Positions 38,474 to 47,902 of a DNA stretch of 64,000 bases are shown here, piece by piece (the stretch's first letter is position 1; every line of letters begins with the position of its first letter). The notes under the pieces were generated by a model, which worked only from the letters and a program-made list of their open reading frames with translations, was not told where the DNA came from and ran no database searches. The stretch is from Corynebacterium gerontici (GTDB taxonomy: Bacteria; Actinomycetota; Actinomycetes; Mycobacteriales; Mycobacteriaceae): NCBI RefSeq assembly GCF_003813985.1, contig NZ_CP033897.1:1860001-1924000 (forward strand), given 5' to 3'. The position numbers were made by a program, and so were the translations under genes.

Positions 38474-39252
38474 TAGAAACGCTGCCAGCCCGGTTTATTC
38501 TCCAGCGCATACGCGTAATACTGCGTGTGCTCAAGTCCAGCGGCTGCGGCTTGATCCACGATCACCGTGACGTGCTCGTGCATTTGCAGTACCGACGCAG
38601 GGCACATGGCAGACACAGGGCCTTCCACCATGGCGGCCACGGCTTCCGCCTTGTTCTCGCCGAATGCCAAAAGCAGCAGGTGGCGTGCCTCGCGGATCGT
38701 GCCGATGCCCTGAGTCATCACATGATGCGGCACCTTTGATTCATCGCCGTCGAAGAAACGGGCGTTGTCGCGAACGGTGTCGGGGTGGAGCGTCTTGATT
38801 CGCGTGCGGCTGACAAGTGAGCTGGTGGGCTCGTTGAAGCCAATGTGCCCGTCGGAGCCAATGCCCAAAATTTGCACGTCTACGCCACCCGCCCGCTTAA
38901 TTGAAGCATCGTAGGCGCGAGCAGCTTCGCCTGGGTGCTCGGCAGTGCCATCGGGGCTGTGCACCTTGGCATCTTCAATGTCGATGTGCGCCGTGAACTC
39001 CCTGCGAATGGTCTGATAATAGGTCTGCTCATGCTCGCGCGGCAGTCCTACATATTCGTCCAAGAGGAAGGCCTGGCAATCAGCAAAGCTCAGACCCGCT
39101 TCACGATGGCGGCGAATGAGCTCCTGGTACGTTCCCACCGGGGTTGAGCCCGTAGCTAATCCAAGTGTTTTGCCTTCGCGGGCATAAGCTTCAACGATGT
39201 CCGCAGCGATGGTGGCTGCCTCTGCTTTGTTCTCGACGATCACGATTTCCAT
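38473..39252 (-). CDS. nagB: Glucosamine-6-phosphate deaminase
   Basis: Converts glucosamine-6-phosphate to fructose-6-phosphate and ammonia, the last step of Neu5Ac catabolism. The 259-residue product has the phosphate loop [13 protein letters not shown], catalytic DEYVGL and [13 protein letters not shown]. It is the last gene of nanR-nanK-nanE-nagA-nagB, 18 bases after nagA. The stop codon overlaps the dispersed motif. Confidence 0.97.
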   Translation of the reverse strand: MEIVIVENKAEAATIAADIVEAYAREGKTLGLATGSTPVGTYQELIRRHREAGLSFADCQAFLLDEYVGLPREHEQTYYQTIRREFTAHIDIEDAKVHSPDGTAEHPGEAARAYDASIKRAGGVDVQILGIGSDGHIGFNEPTSSLVSRTRIKTLHPDTVRDNARFFDGDESKVPHHVMTQGIGTIREARHLLLLAFGENKAEAVAAMVEGPVSAMCPASVLQMHEHVTVIVDQAAAAGLEHTQYYAYALENKPGWQRF

Positions 39253-39270
39253 ACGATTGTTCTCCTTCTA

Positions 39271-40410
39271 TCAGTGGCGTTGCGCCTGGCCGCGTTTGAA
39301 CACCTGGAGTAGCTCAAGTTCCTCCGTACACTGCAGTACATCCGCCGGTGCGCCTTCGCGAAGGACCGAGGGCTTGCCCAGGAGCGCATGTCCGGTGGTG
39401 GCCGCTTGGAGCACCTGCAGCAAGGGGCGGTCGCAGCGAAGCTGCCGTTGCACCTGATCGATAATGCGCGAGGTGCCACCTGCGATGGCGCCTTCTTCTC
39501 CCCCTTCAGTGCGCAGTCGCGCCACACCATCGCGCACTCGAACGGCGAGCGCACCGAGCATGTAATCGCCATCGGCCTTGCCCGCGGCACCCATCGCATC
39601 AGAGACGAAGGTGATGTGCTGCGCACCGACGGTGCTCAACATCATGTCCACCGTGGAATCCGCCAGGTGGACGCCATCGGCAATCAGCTCGAGCGTTGCC
39701 TCACCCCTGGCCGCCGCCTCAATCAAAGCGGCCGCTGCCCCAGGATTGCGGTGGTGCAGAGGAGGCATGGCATTAAACAGGTGCGTGGCAGTCACTTTCG
39801 CACCGCGGCGGCGTGCGTAGCGAATCGCTGCTGCGGTGTGCTCATAGGAGGCGTCGGTGTGCCCGAAAGACACGATGACGTTGTGCTCCACGCAGGCGTC
39901 GATTAGCTTCTCTACGTTGGCCGTTTCCGGCGCCAGGGTGATGGAGCGCAGGTGACCTTTGGCCGAGGCGAGCATCTTGTTGAAGAGCTCCGGATCGCCC
40001 TCAATAATCGCCGCCGGGTCCTGCGCACCGCAGCGGCATGCATTCACAAATGGGCCTTCAGCATGGATACCGTCAATGAGGGCATCTTGCGCGAGTTCTG
40101 CGAGCATCCCCAGTTGTGGCAGCAGCTCAGGCTCACGCATGGACACAGTAGAAGCGAGCAGCGTGGTAGTGCCGTGCTGCAAGTGATGCCGGGCAGCCTC
40201 CGCGCACTCTTCCTGATCCGAGGTGGGAAAGGAAAACCCGGCGCCGCCGTGATTGTGTACATCGGCAAATCCAGGAAGGATCAGTTCATTGCTTTGAGTA
40301 TCGCTGCGGTTAATGCTGGCAATCTCGCCGTTTTTGATGGTGAGTTCACCTTTAATGAATCCCTGCTCGGTGAGAATAGTGCCTTCGAGTGTGAGTGATC
40401 GGGCGTTCAC
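39271..40410 (-). CDS. nagA: N-acetylglucosamine-6-phosphate deacetylase
   Basis: Amidohydrolase that releases acetate from GlcNAc-6-phosphate. The 379 residues contain the metal/substrate residues in FADVHNHGGAGFSF, IHAEGPFVN, SFGHTDASYEH, THLFNAMPPLHHRNPG and the catalytic Asp in FVSDAMGAAG. It overlaps the nanE stop by four bases, indicating translational coupling. Confidence 0.96.
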   Translation of the reverse strand: MNARSLTLEGTILTEQGFIKGELTIKNGEIASINRSDTQSNELILPGFADVHNHGGAGFSFPTSDQEECAEAARHHLQHGTTTLLASTVSMREPELLPQLGMLAELAQDALIDGIHAEGPFVNACRCGAQDPAAIIEGDPELFNKMLASAKGHLRSITLAPETANVEKLIDACVEHNVIVSFGHTDASYEHTAAAIRYARRRGAKVTATHLFNAMPPLHHRNPGAAAALIEAAARGEATLELIADGVHLADSTVDMMLSTVGAQHITFVSDAMGAAGKADGDYMLGALAVRVRDGVARLRTEGGEEGAIAGGTSRIIDQVQRQLRCDRPLLQVLQAATTGHALLGKPSVLREGAPADVLQCTEELELLQVFKRGQAQRH

Positions 40411-41117
40411 AACGCACCTGCCTTGGCGGCGAATTGGCTGGTGATCCAGACAATGTCGGTGATCGCCGTGCCTACGATGATGGCATCAGCACCGGCAGCT
40501 TTTCCTTGAGCAACGTGTTCTGGGGTGTGGAAGCGGCCCTCACCAATGAGGAACACACCGGCCCCGTCTGTTTCTTGCGCCAAGGCTGCGCGAATCTCGC
40601 GGATGAGCTCGAGGTCTGGGCCTTCGGTTTTTTCGCGGTGCTCTGTATATCCGGCCAAGGTGGTAGAGATCAGATCCGCACCGTCGCGATGTGCTGCAAG
40701 CGCTTCTTCGGCAGTGGCTATGTCGGCCATGGCAAGTTTTCCGAGCGCATGGACGGCTGCCACTTGCTCGCGGAAAGTGGAGCCATCTTGGCGCGGGCGA
40801 TCCGTAGCATCGATGGCCACCACGTCGGCTCCCGCTTCCGCCACTGCCTCCGCACTCGCCACCGTGGGGGTGATGTAGACCCCGGTATCCCCCTCTTTGG
40901 TCAGGCCAATCACCGGCACCGCCACCGCATGGCGCACCGCGCGGATATCGTCCAGCCCACCGTACCCACCGCTTCGGATAGCAGTGGCACCACCTAATTC
41001 TGCAGCTCTTGCCAGCATGGCGATGGTTGGCGTATCGCGCAGCACATGCCCATCGGGGGCTTGGGCAGAGACGATGAGCGAGTCCCGAACGCGATCAAAG
41101 AAAGCTTCAGCTTGCAT
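40407..41117 (-). CDS. nanE: N-acetylmannosamine-6-phosphate 2-epimerase
   Basis: Epimerises ManNAc-6-phosphate to GlcNAc-6-phosphate. TIM-barrel protein of 236 residues with GATAIRSGGYGGLDDIRAVR, VIGLTKEGDTGVYITPT, VVAIDATDRPR and FLIGEGRFHTPE. ATG 41117 (MQAEAFFDRV) follows AAGGAAC; the longer frame lies inside nanK. The start overlaps the nanK end by 11 bases. Confidence 0.95.
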   Translation of the reverse strand: MQAEAFFDRVRDSLIVSAQAPDGHVLRDTPTIAMLARAAELGGATAIRSGGYGGLDDIRAVRHAVAVPVIGLTKEGDTGVYITPTVASAEAVAEAGADVVAIDATDRPRQDGSTFREQVAAVHALGKLAMADIATAEEALAAHRDGADLISTTLAGYTEHREKTEGPDLELIREIRAALAQETDGAGVFLIGEGRFHTPEHVAQGKAAGADAIIVGTAITDIVWITSQFAAKAGAL

Positions 41118-42018
41118 GGGGTGTTCCTTCACAATGTTCGACAGTTCTTCCAAGGGCGGCAGCACCGATGATTGGGGCGTCGGTTCCCAAGTGCGCCTGG
41201 AGCACGGGGATGCGATTCGCCGGCGCAATGCCTCCGCGGCGGAAACCGCAAGTCAGTGGCTCGATGATGGGCGCCCCAATGTTGCCCACTCCCCCGCCAA
41301 CAACCAGCACCTCCACATCGATCGCTGCAACAAAGCCACTGATGGACTCACCGAGTGCCTCCATGTGCTCATCAATGAGCGCATGTGCCCTCGCCTCCCC
41401 CTCGTGATAGCGACGCATGATGGCCCGCAGATCAAGTCTCTCTTCGCCACTGCGCTCACAGTAGGCACGAGCAAGGCCAGGGCCTGCGGCAAAGGATTCG
41501 ATGGTTCCAGCTTGGCCATTTGGCAGCTTGCCAACGAGACAGCGCAGCTCACCTGCAGTGTGATGAGGGGAGGCTTGGAGCTTCCCATCGCGAACGATTG
41601 CTCCACCAACGCCGGTGCCGAGGCTCAAAAACAGTGCACTGCCATAATCACGGCCCGCACCGAAGAGCGCCTCGCCCAAGCCCATCACGCGCACATCGTT
41701 GTGCACAGCCACCGATATGCCGGGGTATTCGCGATTGATTGCGGTTCGGATATCTGTGCCGGCCCAATGCGGCATGGTCGGGCCTGCGGATAGCACCGTG
41801 CCAGATGAGGGATCAATCACCCCGGGCGCACCAATGCCGATGCTACTGATGGGGGCGCTGGTGGCGTCGAGAAGCTCGGAAAGGCACGTGAGTACCTGAT
41901 CCATGACGTCGGCGGAAGGTGTGGGCAGGGTGCTACGTTCCAGCACTTTGGTGGGGTCACTGCCGACGATTCCGCCAGCAATTTTGGTGCCACCGATATC
42001 GATTCCAATGGAGTGCAT
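41107..42018 (-). CDS. nanK: N-acetylmannosamine kinase (ROK family)
   Basis: Phosphorylates ManNAc to ManNAc-6-phosphate. The 303-residue ROK protein has the ATP loop GIDIGGTKIAGGIVG and catalytic region AVHNDVRVMGLGEALFG. The zinc motif CxCGxxGCxE of classical ROK proteins is missing: the matching segment is RCLVGKLPNGQAGTIES. ATG 42018 is better spaced from AAGGA than the ATG just before it. It lies 39 bases after nanR and overlaps nanE. The function is inferred from its place in the pathway. Confidence 0.9.
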   Translation of the reverse strand: MHSIGIDIGGTKIAGGIVGSDPTKVLERSTLPTPSADVMDQVLTCLSELLDATSAPISSIGIGAPGVIDPSSGTVLSAGPTMPHWAGTDIRTAINREYPGISVAVHNDVRVMGLGEALFGAGRDYGSALFLSLGTGVGGAIVRDGKLQASPHHTAGELRCLVGKLPNGQAGTIESFAAGPGLARAYCERSGEERLDLRAIMRRYHEGEARAHALIDEHMEALGESISGFVAAIDVEVLVVGGGVGNIGAPIIEPLTCGFRRGGIAPANRIPVLQAHLGTDAPIIGAAALGRTVEHCEGTPHAS

Positions 42019-42057
42019 CATTCTTCCTTGCCGTGACTGCACCGGGGGATTAGCAGG

Positions 42058-42885
42058 CTAGCGGGCGTTTCTTGCGGCCCGCTTCTTCTCAATAACTCGG
42101 CGCAGTGGGCCGTAGTGCTCTGCAATGAGTTCGCGATAGCGCGGGGCGTCGCCGTCGTAGAGGGCGTCAAGCATGGTGGAGTGCGCCTTGACGGTGTCCT
42201 CCACGTCCTCCGGATCGCTCAGACCCAGAACCGGAACCACGCGAGTGTGAATCTCCCAGAACGCCAGACTCATCTCACGCATGAGAGGATTGGAGAGGTG
42301 GTCGGTGAGCTCCTCATGAAACTCGAAATCTTCCTGAGCGAAAGACTCCCCCTCGTTGAAGCGCTGCGCCATCGCGTCCACGATGCCACGCAGCTTCTTC
42401 ATCGGTTTCCCCTGGTAGAAACGCGCCAGCTCATCAGCGTTGGCAACATCGAGCGCTTCGCGCATTTCCACCACGTGGGAAAGGTTCTCCAGCGCCAATT
42501 CCTCATTCAAGGTGAGGCGAAGCACCATGCCATTGACGAGGGGCGCGAGAGACATATTGCCCACATAGGAACCATGACCGTGGCGAGTTTCCACCACGTC
42601 AAGGCTTGCGAGGGTGCGGATCGCCTCACGCACCGAGGAACGCGAGACACCAAGACGCTCACACAGAGCCGCTTCGGAAGGGAGCACATCTCCGGGGGTG
42701 AGGTTGTTATCGCGGATGAACTGCTCGATGGCAATCACCGTGGGGTTGCGGGATGGGATCGCAACGCCCGGATGCCGCTGATCGTCTCGCAGGAAACGCT
42801 TGGCGCGAGATGTGAGCGTGGGGACCTGTCCAGAGCTCTCGGGAGCGGATGAATCTTCCTGCGGTACCTGCTTTGGCATCTTCAC
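42058..42885 (-). CDS. nanR: GntR/FadR-type transcriptional regulator of sialic acid genes
   Basis: DNA-binding repressor expected to sense a sialic acid pathway intermediate. The 275-residue product has a ~40-residue polar leader, a winged helix (LPSEAALCERLGVSRSSVREAIRTL) and a C-terminal FCD ligand domain with possible metal His residues (FEFHEELTDHLS, KAHSTML, AEHYGPL). It is first in the minus-strand catabolic operon and divergent from siaEFGI-nanA. The palindrome TCAGACGTCTGA in the shared promoter region is the likely operator. Confidence 0.88.
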   Translation of the reverse strand: MKMPKQVPQEDSSAPESSGQVPTLTSRAKRFLRDDQRHPGVAIPSRNPTVIAIEQFIRDNNLTPGDVLPSEAALCERLGVSRSSVREAIRTLASLDVVETRHGHGSYVGNMSLAPLVNGMVLRLTLNEELALENLSHVVEMREALDVANADELARFYQGKPMKKLRGIVDAMAQRFNEGESFAQEDFEFHEELTDHLSNPLMREMSLAFWEIHTRVVPVLGLSDPEDVEDTVKAHSTMLDALYDGDAPRYRELIAEHYGPLRRVIEKKRAARNAR

Positions 42886-43069
42886 TCCTATTCAATCTAC
42901 TTCATCGGGCGCACTTGCGACGGATTCACAGTAGATCCAGACCTTCCACCATGAGGAGCAACTGCGAGCGATTGCGGAAAGGGCAAGCAGGCTTTCATCG
43001 TTTGAGCGTCGATTGAGGCTAGACGCTTCCCAGGGCGGGAGACTGCAGATCAACCACTGTTTTAGGAAA

Positions 43070-43114
43070 AGTGTAACACAAACCCTTCCACTTGTCAGAC
43101 GTCTGATGTATGGT
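43070..43114. promoter_or_regulatory. Overlapping divergent nan/sia promoters
   Basis: Minus strand: -35 TGACAA (43093-43098) and -10 TACACT (43070-43075), 17-bp spacer, for nanR-nagB. Plus strand: -35 TTCCAC (43086-43091) and -10 TATGGT (43109-43114), 17-bp spacer, for siaE-nanA. The elements are read by eye. Confidence 0.5.
43095..43106. promoter_or_regulatory. Candidate NanR operator TCAGACGTCTGA
   Basis: Perfect 12-base palindrome. It lies between -35 and -10 of the rightward promoter and touches the -35 of the leftward one, so one bound dimer could silence both. GntR/FadR regulators usually bind sites of this kind. Confidence 0.6.
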
Positions 43115-43238
43115 TGGGAAGCGAAGGTCACATCAAGCCTCGAGATGTGCACTAGCTGACTTTTTGAACCAGCGACGTAGGCATCATCACGGCACATTGC
43201 AGCCTCGATGCCTCGCAAAACGCGTTGAAAGGATCGAA

Positions 43239-44861
43239 ATGGATTTTTACCAACGTCGCCAGTACTCACGCCGGGACTTTTTTAAAATCTCCGCAACCAT
43301 TGCCTCCTCGGCAGCACTCGCTGGCGCCCTGGGGGCATGTGCGCCGAAAGACAGGGTGAAACTCGGCGATCTCCCTACAGCGAAACCCGAAGAGATCGAC
43401 CCAAACGGCACGATTGATGCTGCGATTTCCTATGAGCTGGGCACTAATGGCTACGTTCCCATGACCACCACCTCCGCGCTCACCATCGCGGCGAACTGGC
43501 ACACGCTTGAAGGTCTCACTGAAATTGACCCCGCCAGTGGAGATGTTTATCCGGCACTGGCGCAAGAGCTCCCCAAGGGTGATAGCACTTCTGTCACTAT
43601 CCGCCTGCGCGAAGGCGCACGCTTCCACAACGGCCAGCCAGTAACTGCCGAGGACGTCGCTTACTCCTTCCAGCGCGTATTGAACCCAGATAACAAGTCG
43701 CTGTACGCGAGCTTCATCCCCTTCATCCAAGCGGTGACACCAAGCGGATCAAATGCGGTGAATATCCAGCTCACTAAAGCGGTGAATCTGCTCCCCGAAC
43801 GCCTTTCGGTGGTCAAGATTGTGCCAAAACAAGCGGTAGAGAAAGATCTGGCGGCCTTCGACGCCAACCCCATCGGTACCGGCCCCTACAAAATGACCGA
43901 CAATGGCGGCACCTCAAAAACTGTCCGCTTTGAGCGAAATGAGGACTACAACGGCTCTCGCCCGGCGCGGGCCAAGCACATGGTGTGGCAGGTCATTCCT
44001 GACGCTTCAACCCGAAGCAACGCCATTCAGTCCGAGTCGGTACAGGCCATCGACTCTGTGCCATATCTTTCCATCACACAGCTCAAAGCCACCAGCGAGG
44101 TGGAATCGGTGCAGGGCTTCGGCTTGCTCTTCGCCATGTTTAACAATGATCCATCCAATCCCTTCAACGATCTGCGAAACCGACAGGCGTTCCTCTACGC
44201 CATCGACATGGACAAGGTCATCGAAGTAGCAATGCTGGATCAGGCCAGCAAGACCACGTCTTTCCTGCAGGAGGACCACCCGAATTATCACCGAGCCTCC
44301 ACGGTGTACGAGCGCGACGTGGACAAGGCGAAGCAACTATTCCAGGCAAGTGGTCTTAAGTCACTGCGCATGCTCTGCACCGATCACGATTGGGTTAAAA
44401 AGTGCACCCCACTGATTGCGCAGTCGCTCAAAGACACAGGCGTGGAGGTGGACTTCACCGAAAAGAAATCCTCGGACGTCTACAACACCATCGATGGCAA
44501 ACCAGAGGCATATGACGTTGTGATCGCACCGGGCGATCCAAGCGTTTTCGGCAATGATCCTGACCTACTGATGCGCTGGTGGTTCTCCGGTGACACATGG
44601 ACAGATTCACGCATGCACTGGAAAGGGCAGCCGGCCTACACCAAAATGCAGCGGTTGCTTGACAGTGCCCTGTACGCACCGAACAAGAAGGAACAGCAAC
44701 AGCAGTGGAACAAGTGCTTTGACTTACTCAGCGAGGAAGTTCCCCTCTACCCGCTTTTCCACCGCAAAACACCCACCGCCTGGAACCCCGGCACGCTTGT
44801 GAACTTCCAGCCAATTTCACTGACAGGGCTGCGCTTCCTCGACGTCGGCTCCATTGACTAG
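43239..44861 (+). CDS. siaE: Sialic acid ABC transporter substrate-binding lipoprotein
   Basis: Extracytoplasmic binding protein of the dipeptide/oligopeptide class (SBP family 5), 540 residues, here predicted to bind N-acetylneuraminate because of its neighbours. The N-terminus is a Tat lipoprotein signal: YSRRDFFKISA twin arginine, hydrophobic core and lipobox GALGACAPK. Mature-domain stretches such as TIRLREGARFHNGQPVTAEDVAYSFQR are typical. ATG 43239 follows GAAAGGAT; the open frame upstream crosses the promoter region. It leads siaEFGI-nanA. The symbol follows C. glutamicum usage. Confidence 0.88.
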   Translation: MDFYQRRQYSRRDFFKISATIASSAALAGALGACAPKDRVKLGDLPTAKPEEIDPNGTIDAAISYELGTNGYVPMTTTSALTIAANWHTLEGLTEIDPASGDVYPALAQELPKGDSTSVTIRLREGARFHNGQPVTAEDVAYSFQRVLNPDNKSLYASFIPFIQAVTPSGSNAVNIQLTKAVNLLPERLSVVKIVPKQAVEKDLAAFDANPIGTGPYKMTDNGGTSKTVRFERNEDYNGSRPARAKHMVWQVIPDASTRSNAIQSESVQAIDSVPYLSITQLKATSEVESVQGFGLLFAMFNNDPSNPFNDLRNRQAFLYAIDMDKVIEVAMLDQASKTTSFLQEDHPNYHRASTVYERDVDKAKQLFQASGLKSLRMLCTDHDWVKKCTPLIAQSLKDTGVEVDFTEKKSSDVYNTIDGKPEAYDVVIAPGDPSVFGNDPDLLMRWWFSGDTWTDSRMHWKGQPAYTKMQRLLDSALYAPNKKEQQQQWNKCFDLLSEEVPLYPLFHRKTPTAWNPGTLVNFQPISLTGLRFLDVGSID

Positions 44862-44945
44862 GCAGCCCCCTCTGGGCAGCGTCGGCACGACGCGCCACTG
44901 CCGTTCCCACCGCACACTCACCTCAATTTCTTCGGGAGAATCTCA

Positions 44946-45911
44946 ATGTCTAATCTCCTTCGATTAATCGGAAGAAGGCTTCTCGCCCTTCCCGTGATGA
45001 TCCTCGGCGTCACTTTCTTAGTCTTCTTCATCATGTCGTTCAGCCCAGCCGACCCTGCCCGGCTCGCGCTCGGCGAATCAGCGTCCATGGAAGCCCTTGA
45101 GGAATACCGGGAGACTCACGGTCTGAACGATCCACTCCTGGTTCGTTATGGTCGTTTTCTTGGCGATATGCTCCACGGAGACTTGGGCACCACCACAGGT
45201 AACGCACCGGTTACCGAGGTAGTGGCCAAGGCATTTCCCATCACGCTTCAACTAACCTTCCTTGGGCTCATCATTGCCGCGGTTTTCGCACTGATCTTTG
45301 GGGTGATCGCAGCCCTTTATCGAGATCGCTGGCCGGACCAGGTGATTCGCGTTGTCTCCATCGCGGCGCTGGCAACTCCCTCATTCTGGCTCGCTATCTT
45401 GCTCATCCAATGGGTGGGCGCAGTGCCGGGCGGTTGGGGATTCTTCCCAGCGCTCATCACCAAATGGGTGCCATTTAGCGAAGATCCGGGTACGTACATC
45501 AACAACATGTTCCTCCCCGCCTTCGCACTCGCGGTTCCTGTTGCTGGTTCATTGACGCGCGTGGTGCGCACAGCCATGGTTGAAGAACTAGACAAAGACT
45601 ACGTGCGTACCGCCATCGGATCCGGCGTGCCGAAGGTGGAGGTGATTTCACGAAATGTTCTGCGCAACGCGCTGATCACGCCGATCACGGTGCTCGGTTT
45701 ACGTGTTGGCTACCTCATGGGTGGCGCCGTGATCATCGAGATCATCTTCAATATTCAAGCAATGGGCCAACTCATCTTGGACGGCGTCACGCGCAATGAC
45801 GTCTTCCTCGTCCAGGGAGTCACGCTTACCGTTGCTATTGCATTCATCATTATCAACATCATCGTGGACATGCTCTACGTCCTCGTCAATCCGCGCATCA
45901 GGAGCATCTAA
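44946..45911 (+). CDS. siaF: Sialic acid ABC transporter permease (DppB type)
   Basis: Inner-membrane permease, 321 residues with six helices. It has the DppB-type N-terminus (RLIGRRLLALPVMILGVTFLVFFIM), ETHGLNDPLLVRYGRFLGD and the docking loop VRTAMVEELDKDYVRTAIGSGVPK. It starts 84 bases after siaE, and its stop overlaps the siaG ATG by one base. Confidence 0.9.
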   Translation: MSNLLRLIGRRLLALPVMILGVTFLVFFIMSFSPADPARLALGESASMEALEEYRETHGLNDPLLVRYGRFLGDMLHGDLGTTTGNAPVTEVVAKAFPITLQLTFLGLIIAAVFALIFGVIAALYRDRWPDQVIRVVSIAALATPSFWLAILLIQWVGAVPGGWGFFPALITKWVPFSEDPGTYINNMFLPAFALAVPVAGSLTRVVRTAMVEELDKDYVRTAIGSGVPKVEVISRNVLRNALITPITVLGLRVGYLMGGAVIIEIIFNIQAMGQLILDGVTRNDVFLVQGVTLTVAIAFIIINIIVDMLYVLVNPRIRSI

Positions 45912-47902
45912 TGCGACGTTCATTGACCAATAACCTCGAACAACGTGCAGGCCAAAGGTTCAGCGGCGTCCGCAATCTGCCGCGCGCCTCAAAAATTGCA
46001 CTCGGTTTCCTCATAGCCATCGCGCTGCTCGCCATTTTCGCGCCACTGATTGCTCAATACAGTCCGCTTGAATCTACAAAGCCGGTGCAAAGCCCGTCTT
46101 CACAACACTGGTTTGGCACCGATGCCATCGGCCGCGACATTTTCGCTCGCGTAGCTTATGGTGCCCGTTCCTCGCTGATCATCGGCTTGCTCGCTACGGG
46201 AGCGGCACTGCTGGCCGCGGCAGTGCTCGGCTCCATTGCCGCCACTGCTGGCAAGGCAGTGTCGGAAGTGCTCATGCGTGTGCTGGACATCATCATGAGC
46301 TTCCCAGGCATCGCACTCGCCGCTGTATTCGTGGCGGTATTCGGCAATTCCTTGCCGGTGCTTGTGCTAGCGATTGGCTTCCTCTACGTACCCCAGCTTT
46401 CCCGCGTGGTTCGCGCCAATATCTTGGCTGAGTTCGGAGAAGATTACGTTTCTGCGACGAAGGTGATGGGCGCGCGCATCCCCCACATTTTGATCAAGCA
46501 CGTCGCCCGTAACACGGTTGCTCCAATTGCCGTGTTCGCCACGGTGTTGGTGGCAGATGCCATCGTCTTTGAGGCATCGCTTTCCTTCATTAACGCAGGT
46601 GTGAAGCCGCCGAATCCTTCCTGGGGCAACATCCTGGCAGACGGCAAGCAGCTCTTGCTTTCTGGTGCTTGGTGGCCAACCTTCTTCCCTGGTCTGATGA
46701 TCCTGCTGACGGTGCTGGCACTGAATATTCTTTCTGAAGGCCTTACCGATGCAATGGCCTCGCCCACCATCAAACGCACCGCAGCCACCACCGATGGCGA
46801 GCAGGTTGCCACCAAGAACACCCTTGGCCAGGTCTCCGAAGACGAGGCCCGGGCATCGCTGAATAGTTCCTTGGAAAAGCTGCGCAATGCAGAGCTTGCC
46901 GACGACCGCCGCTTGCATTACACCCGCAATGAAGCACCGATCCTGCAAGTCAAAGACCTCAGCATCGCATTCCCCGATGCCCACGGCGATGTCAATATTG
47001 TCGATCGCGTCAGCTTCGATGTAGCGCCAGGCCAAACCATGGGTTTGGTGGGCGAATCGGGCTGCGGTAAGTCGCTCATCTCCATGGCGATCATGGGCCT
47101 GCTGCCCAAGAATGCCCGCATTGAAGGCGAAATCCTCTTCGATGGCAAGAACCTGCTCGATCTTTCGCCAGAAGAGCGCAACAATCTACGCGGGCACGAT
47201 ATGGCCATGATTTACCAGGATGCTTTGAGCTCGCTCAACCCATCGATGCTAATTAAGTCGCAGCTCAACCAGCTTATTCGACGCGGTGGCACCCGCAGCG
47301 CAGAAGAGCTCCTCGAACTCGTCGGCCTCGATCCAAAGCGCACGCTCAAGAGCTACCCGCACGAGCTTTCTGGTGGCCAACGCCAGCGTGTACTCATCGC
47401 CATGGCGCTCACCCGCAATCCTCGTTTGCTCATTGCCGATGAACCCACCACCGCACTCGATGTGACCGTGCAGCACCAAGTGGTTGATCTGCTCAATGAG
47501 CTGCGCGATCAGCTTGGCTTCTCCATGATCTTTGTAAGCCACGATCTTGCACTGGTGGCAAAGCTCGCCCACAAGATCACCGTGATGTACGCAGGCCAGG
47601 TTGTAGAACAAGGCAAGACCCGAGATGTGTTGGCAAACCCCCAACACGAATACACCCGCGGTTTGCTCGGCGCAGTGCTTTCCATCGAATCGGGCGCCAA
47701 GCGGTTGTATCAAGTTCCCGGTACTGTTCCAAGCCCTCGGGAATTTGTTCAAGGAGATCGCTTTGCTCCTCGCTCGCGCTTCCACAACATTGGCGTCGAC
47801 GAGCGCCCAACCCTCAGGCCGGTGGATACAGAAGCTGAGCACACCTTCGCTGCCACCGATGCTTTACTCGCCGCCCGCGGTTCGGAAGGAGTTACCCAAT
47901 GA
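45911..47902 (+). CDS. siaG: Sialic acid ABC transporter fused permease-ATPase
   Basis: A single 663-residue chain joins a DppC-type permease (residues ~1-290; [20 protein letters not shown] docking loop) to a DppD-type ATPase (~335-663). The ATPase has Walker [16 protein letters not shown], signature [18 protein letters not shown], Walker [13 protein letters not shown] and switch His in [12 protein letters not shown]. The linker is Glu/Ala-rich. It acts with SiaF and SiaI as half of the translocator plus one ATPase. It overlaps siaI by four bases. Confidence 0.92.
   Translation: MRRSLTNNLEQRAGQRFSGVRNLPRASKIALGFLIAIALLAIFAPLIAQYSPLESTKPVQSPSSQHWFGTDAIGRDIFARVAYGARSSLIIGLLATGAALLAAAVLGSIAATAGKAVSEVLMRVLDIIMSFPGIALAAVFVAVFGNSLPVLVLAIGFLYVPQLSRVVRANILAEFGEDYVSATKVMGARIPHILIKHVARNTVAPIAVFATVLVADAIVFEASLSFINAGVKPPNPSWGNILADGKQLLLSGAWWPTFFPGLMILLTVLALNILSEGLTDAMASPTIKRTAATTDGEQVATKNTLGQVSEDEARASLNSSLEKLRNAELADDRRLHYTRNEAPILQVKDLSIAFPDAHGDVNIVDRVSFDVAPGQTMGLVGESGCGKSLISMAIMGLLPKNARIEGEILFDGKNLLDLSPEERNNLRGHDMAMIYQDALSSLNPSMLIKSQLNQLIRRGGTRSAEELLELVGLDPKRTLKSYPHELSGGQRQRVLIAMALTRNPRLLIADEPTTALDVTVQHQVVDLLNELRDQLGFSMIFVSHDLALVAKLAHKITVMYAGQVVEQGKTRDVLANPQHEYTRGLLGAVLSIESGAKRLYQVPGTVPSPREFVQGDRFAPRSRFHNIGVDERPTLRPVDTEAEHTFAATDALLAARGSEGVTQ

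Larger units (their letters stand above)
42886..43238. other. Divergent intergenic region nanR / siaE
   Basis: No gene. It holds overlapping divergent promoters and an operator (43070-43114). The siaE leader is about 120 bases; the nanR leader is about 180 bases. An open frame beginning in it continues into siaE but carries no family similarity before the ATG at 43239. Confidence 0.65.

Noticed and set aside
41870..41879. Further copies of the motif: GTCGAGAAGC at 41870 (nanK), its complement near 48818 (nanA), GTCGAAAAGG near 50262 (lipocalin)
   Set aside because: One mismatch each and inside codons. Such near-matches are expected more often by chance, so they were not counted.
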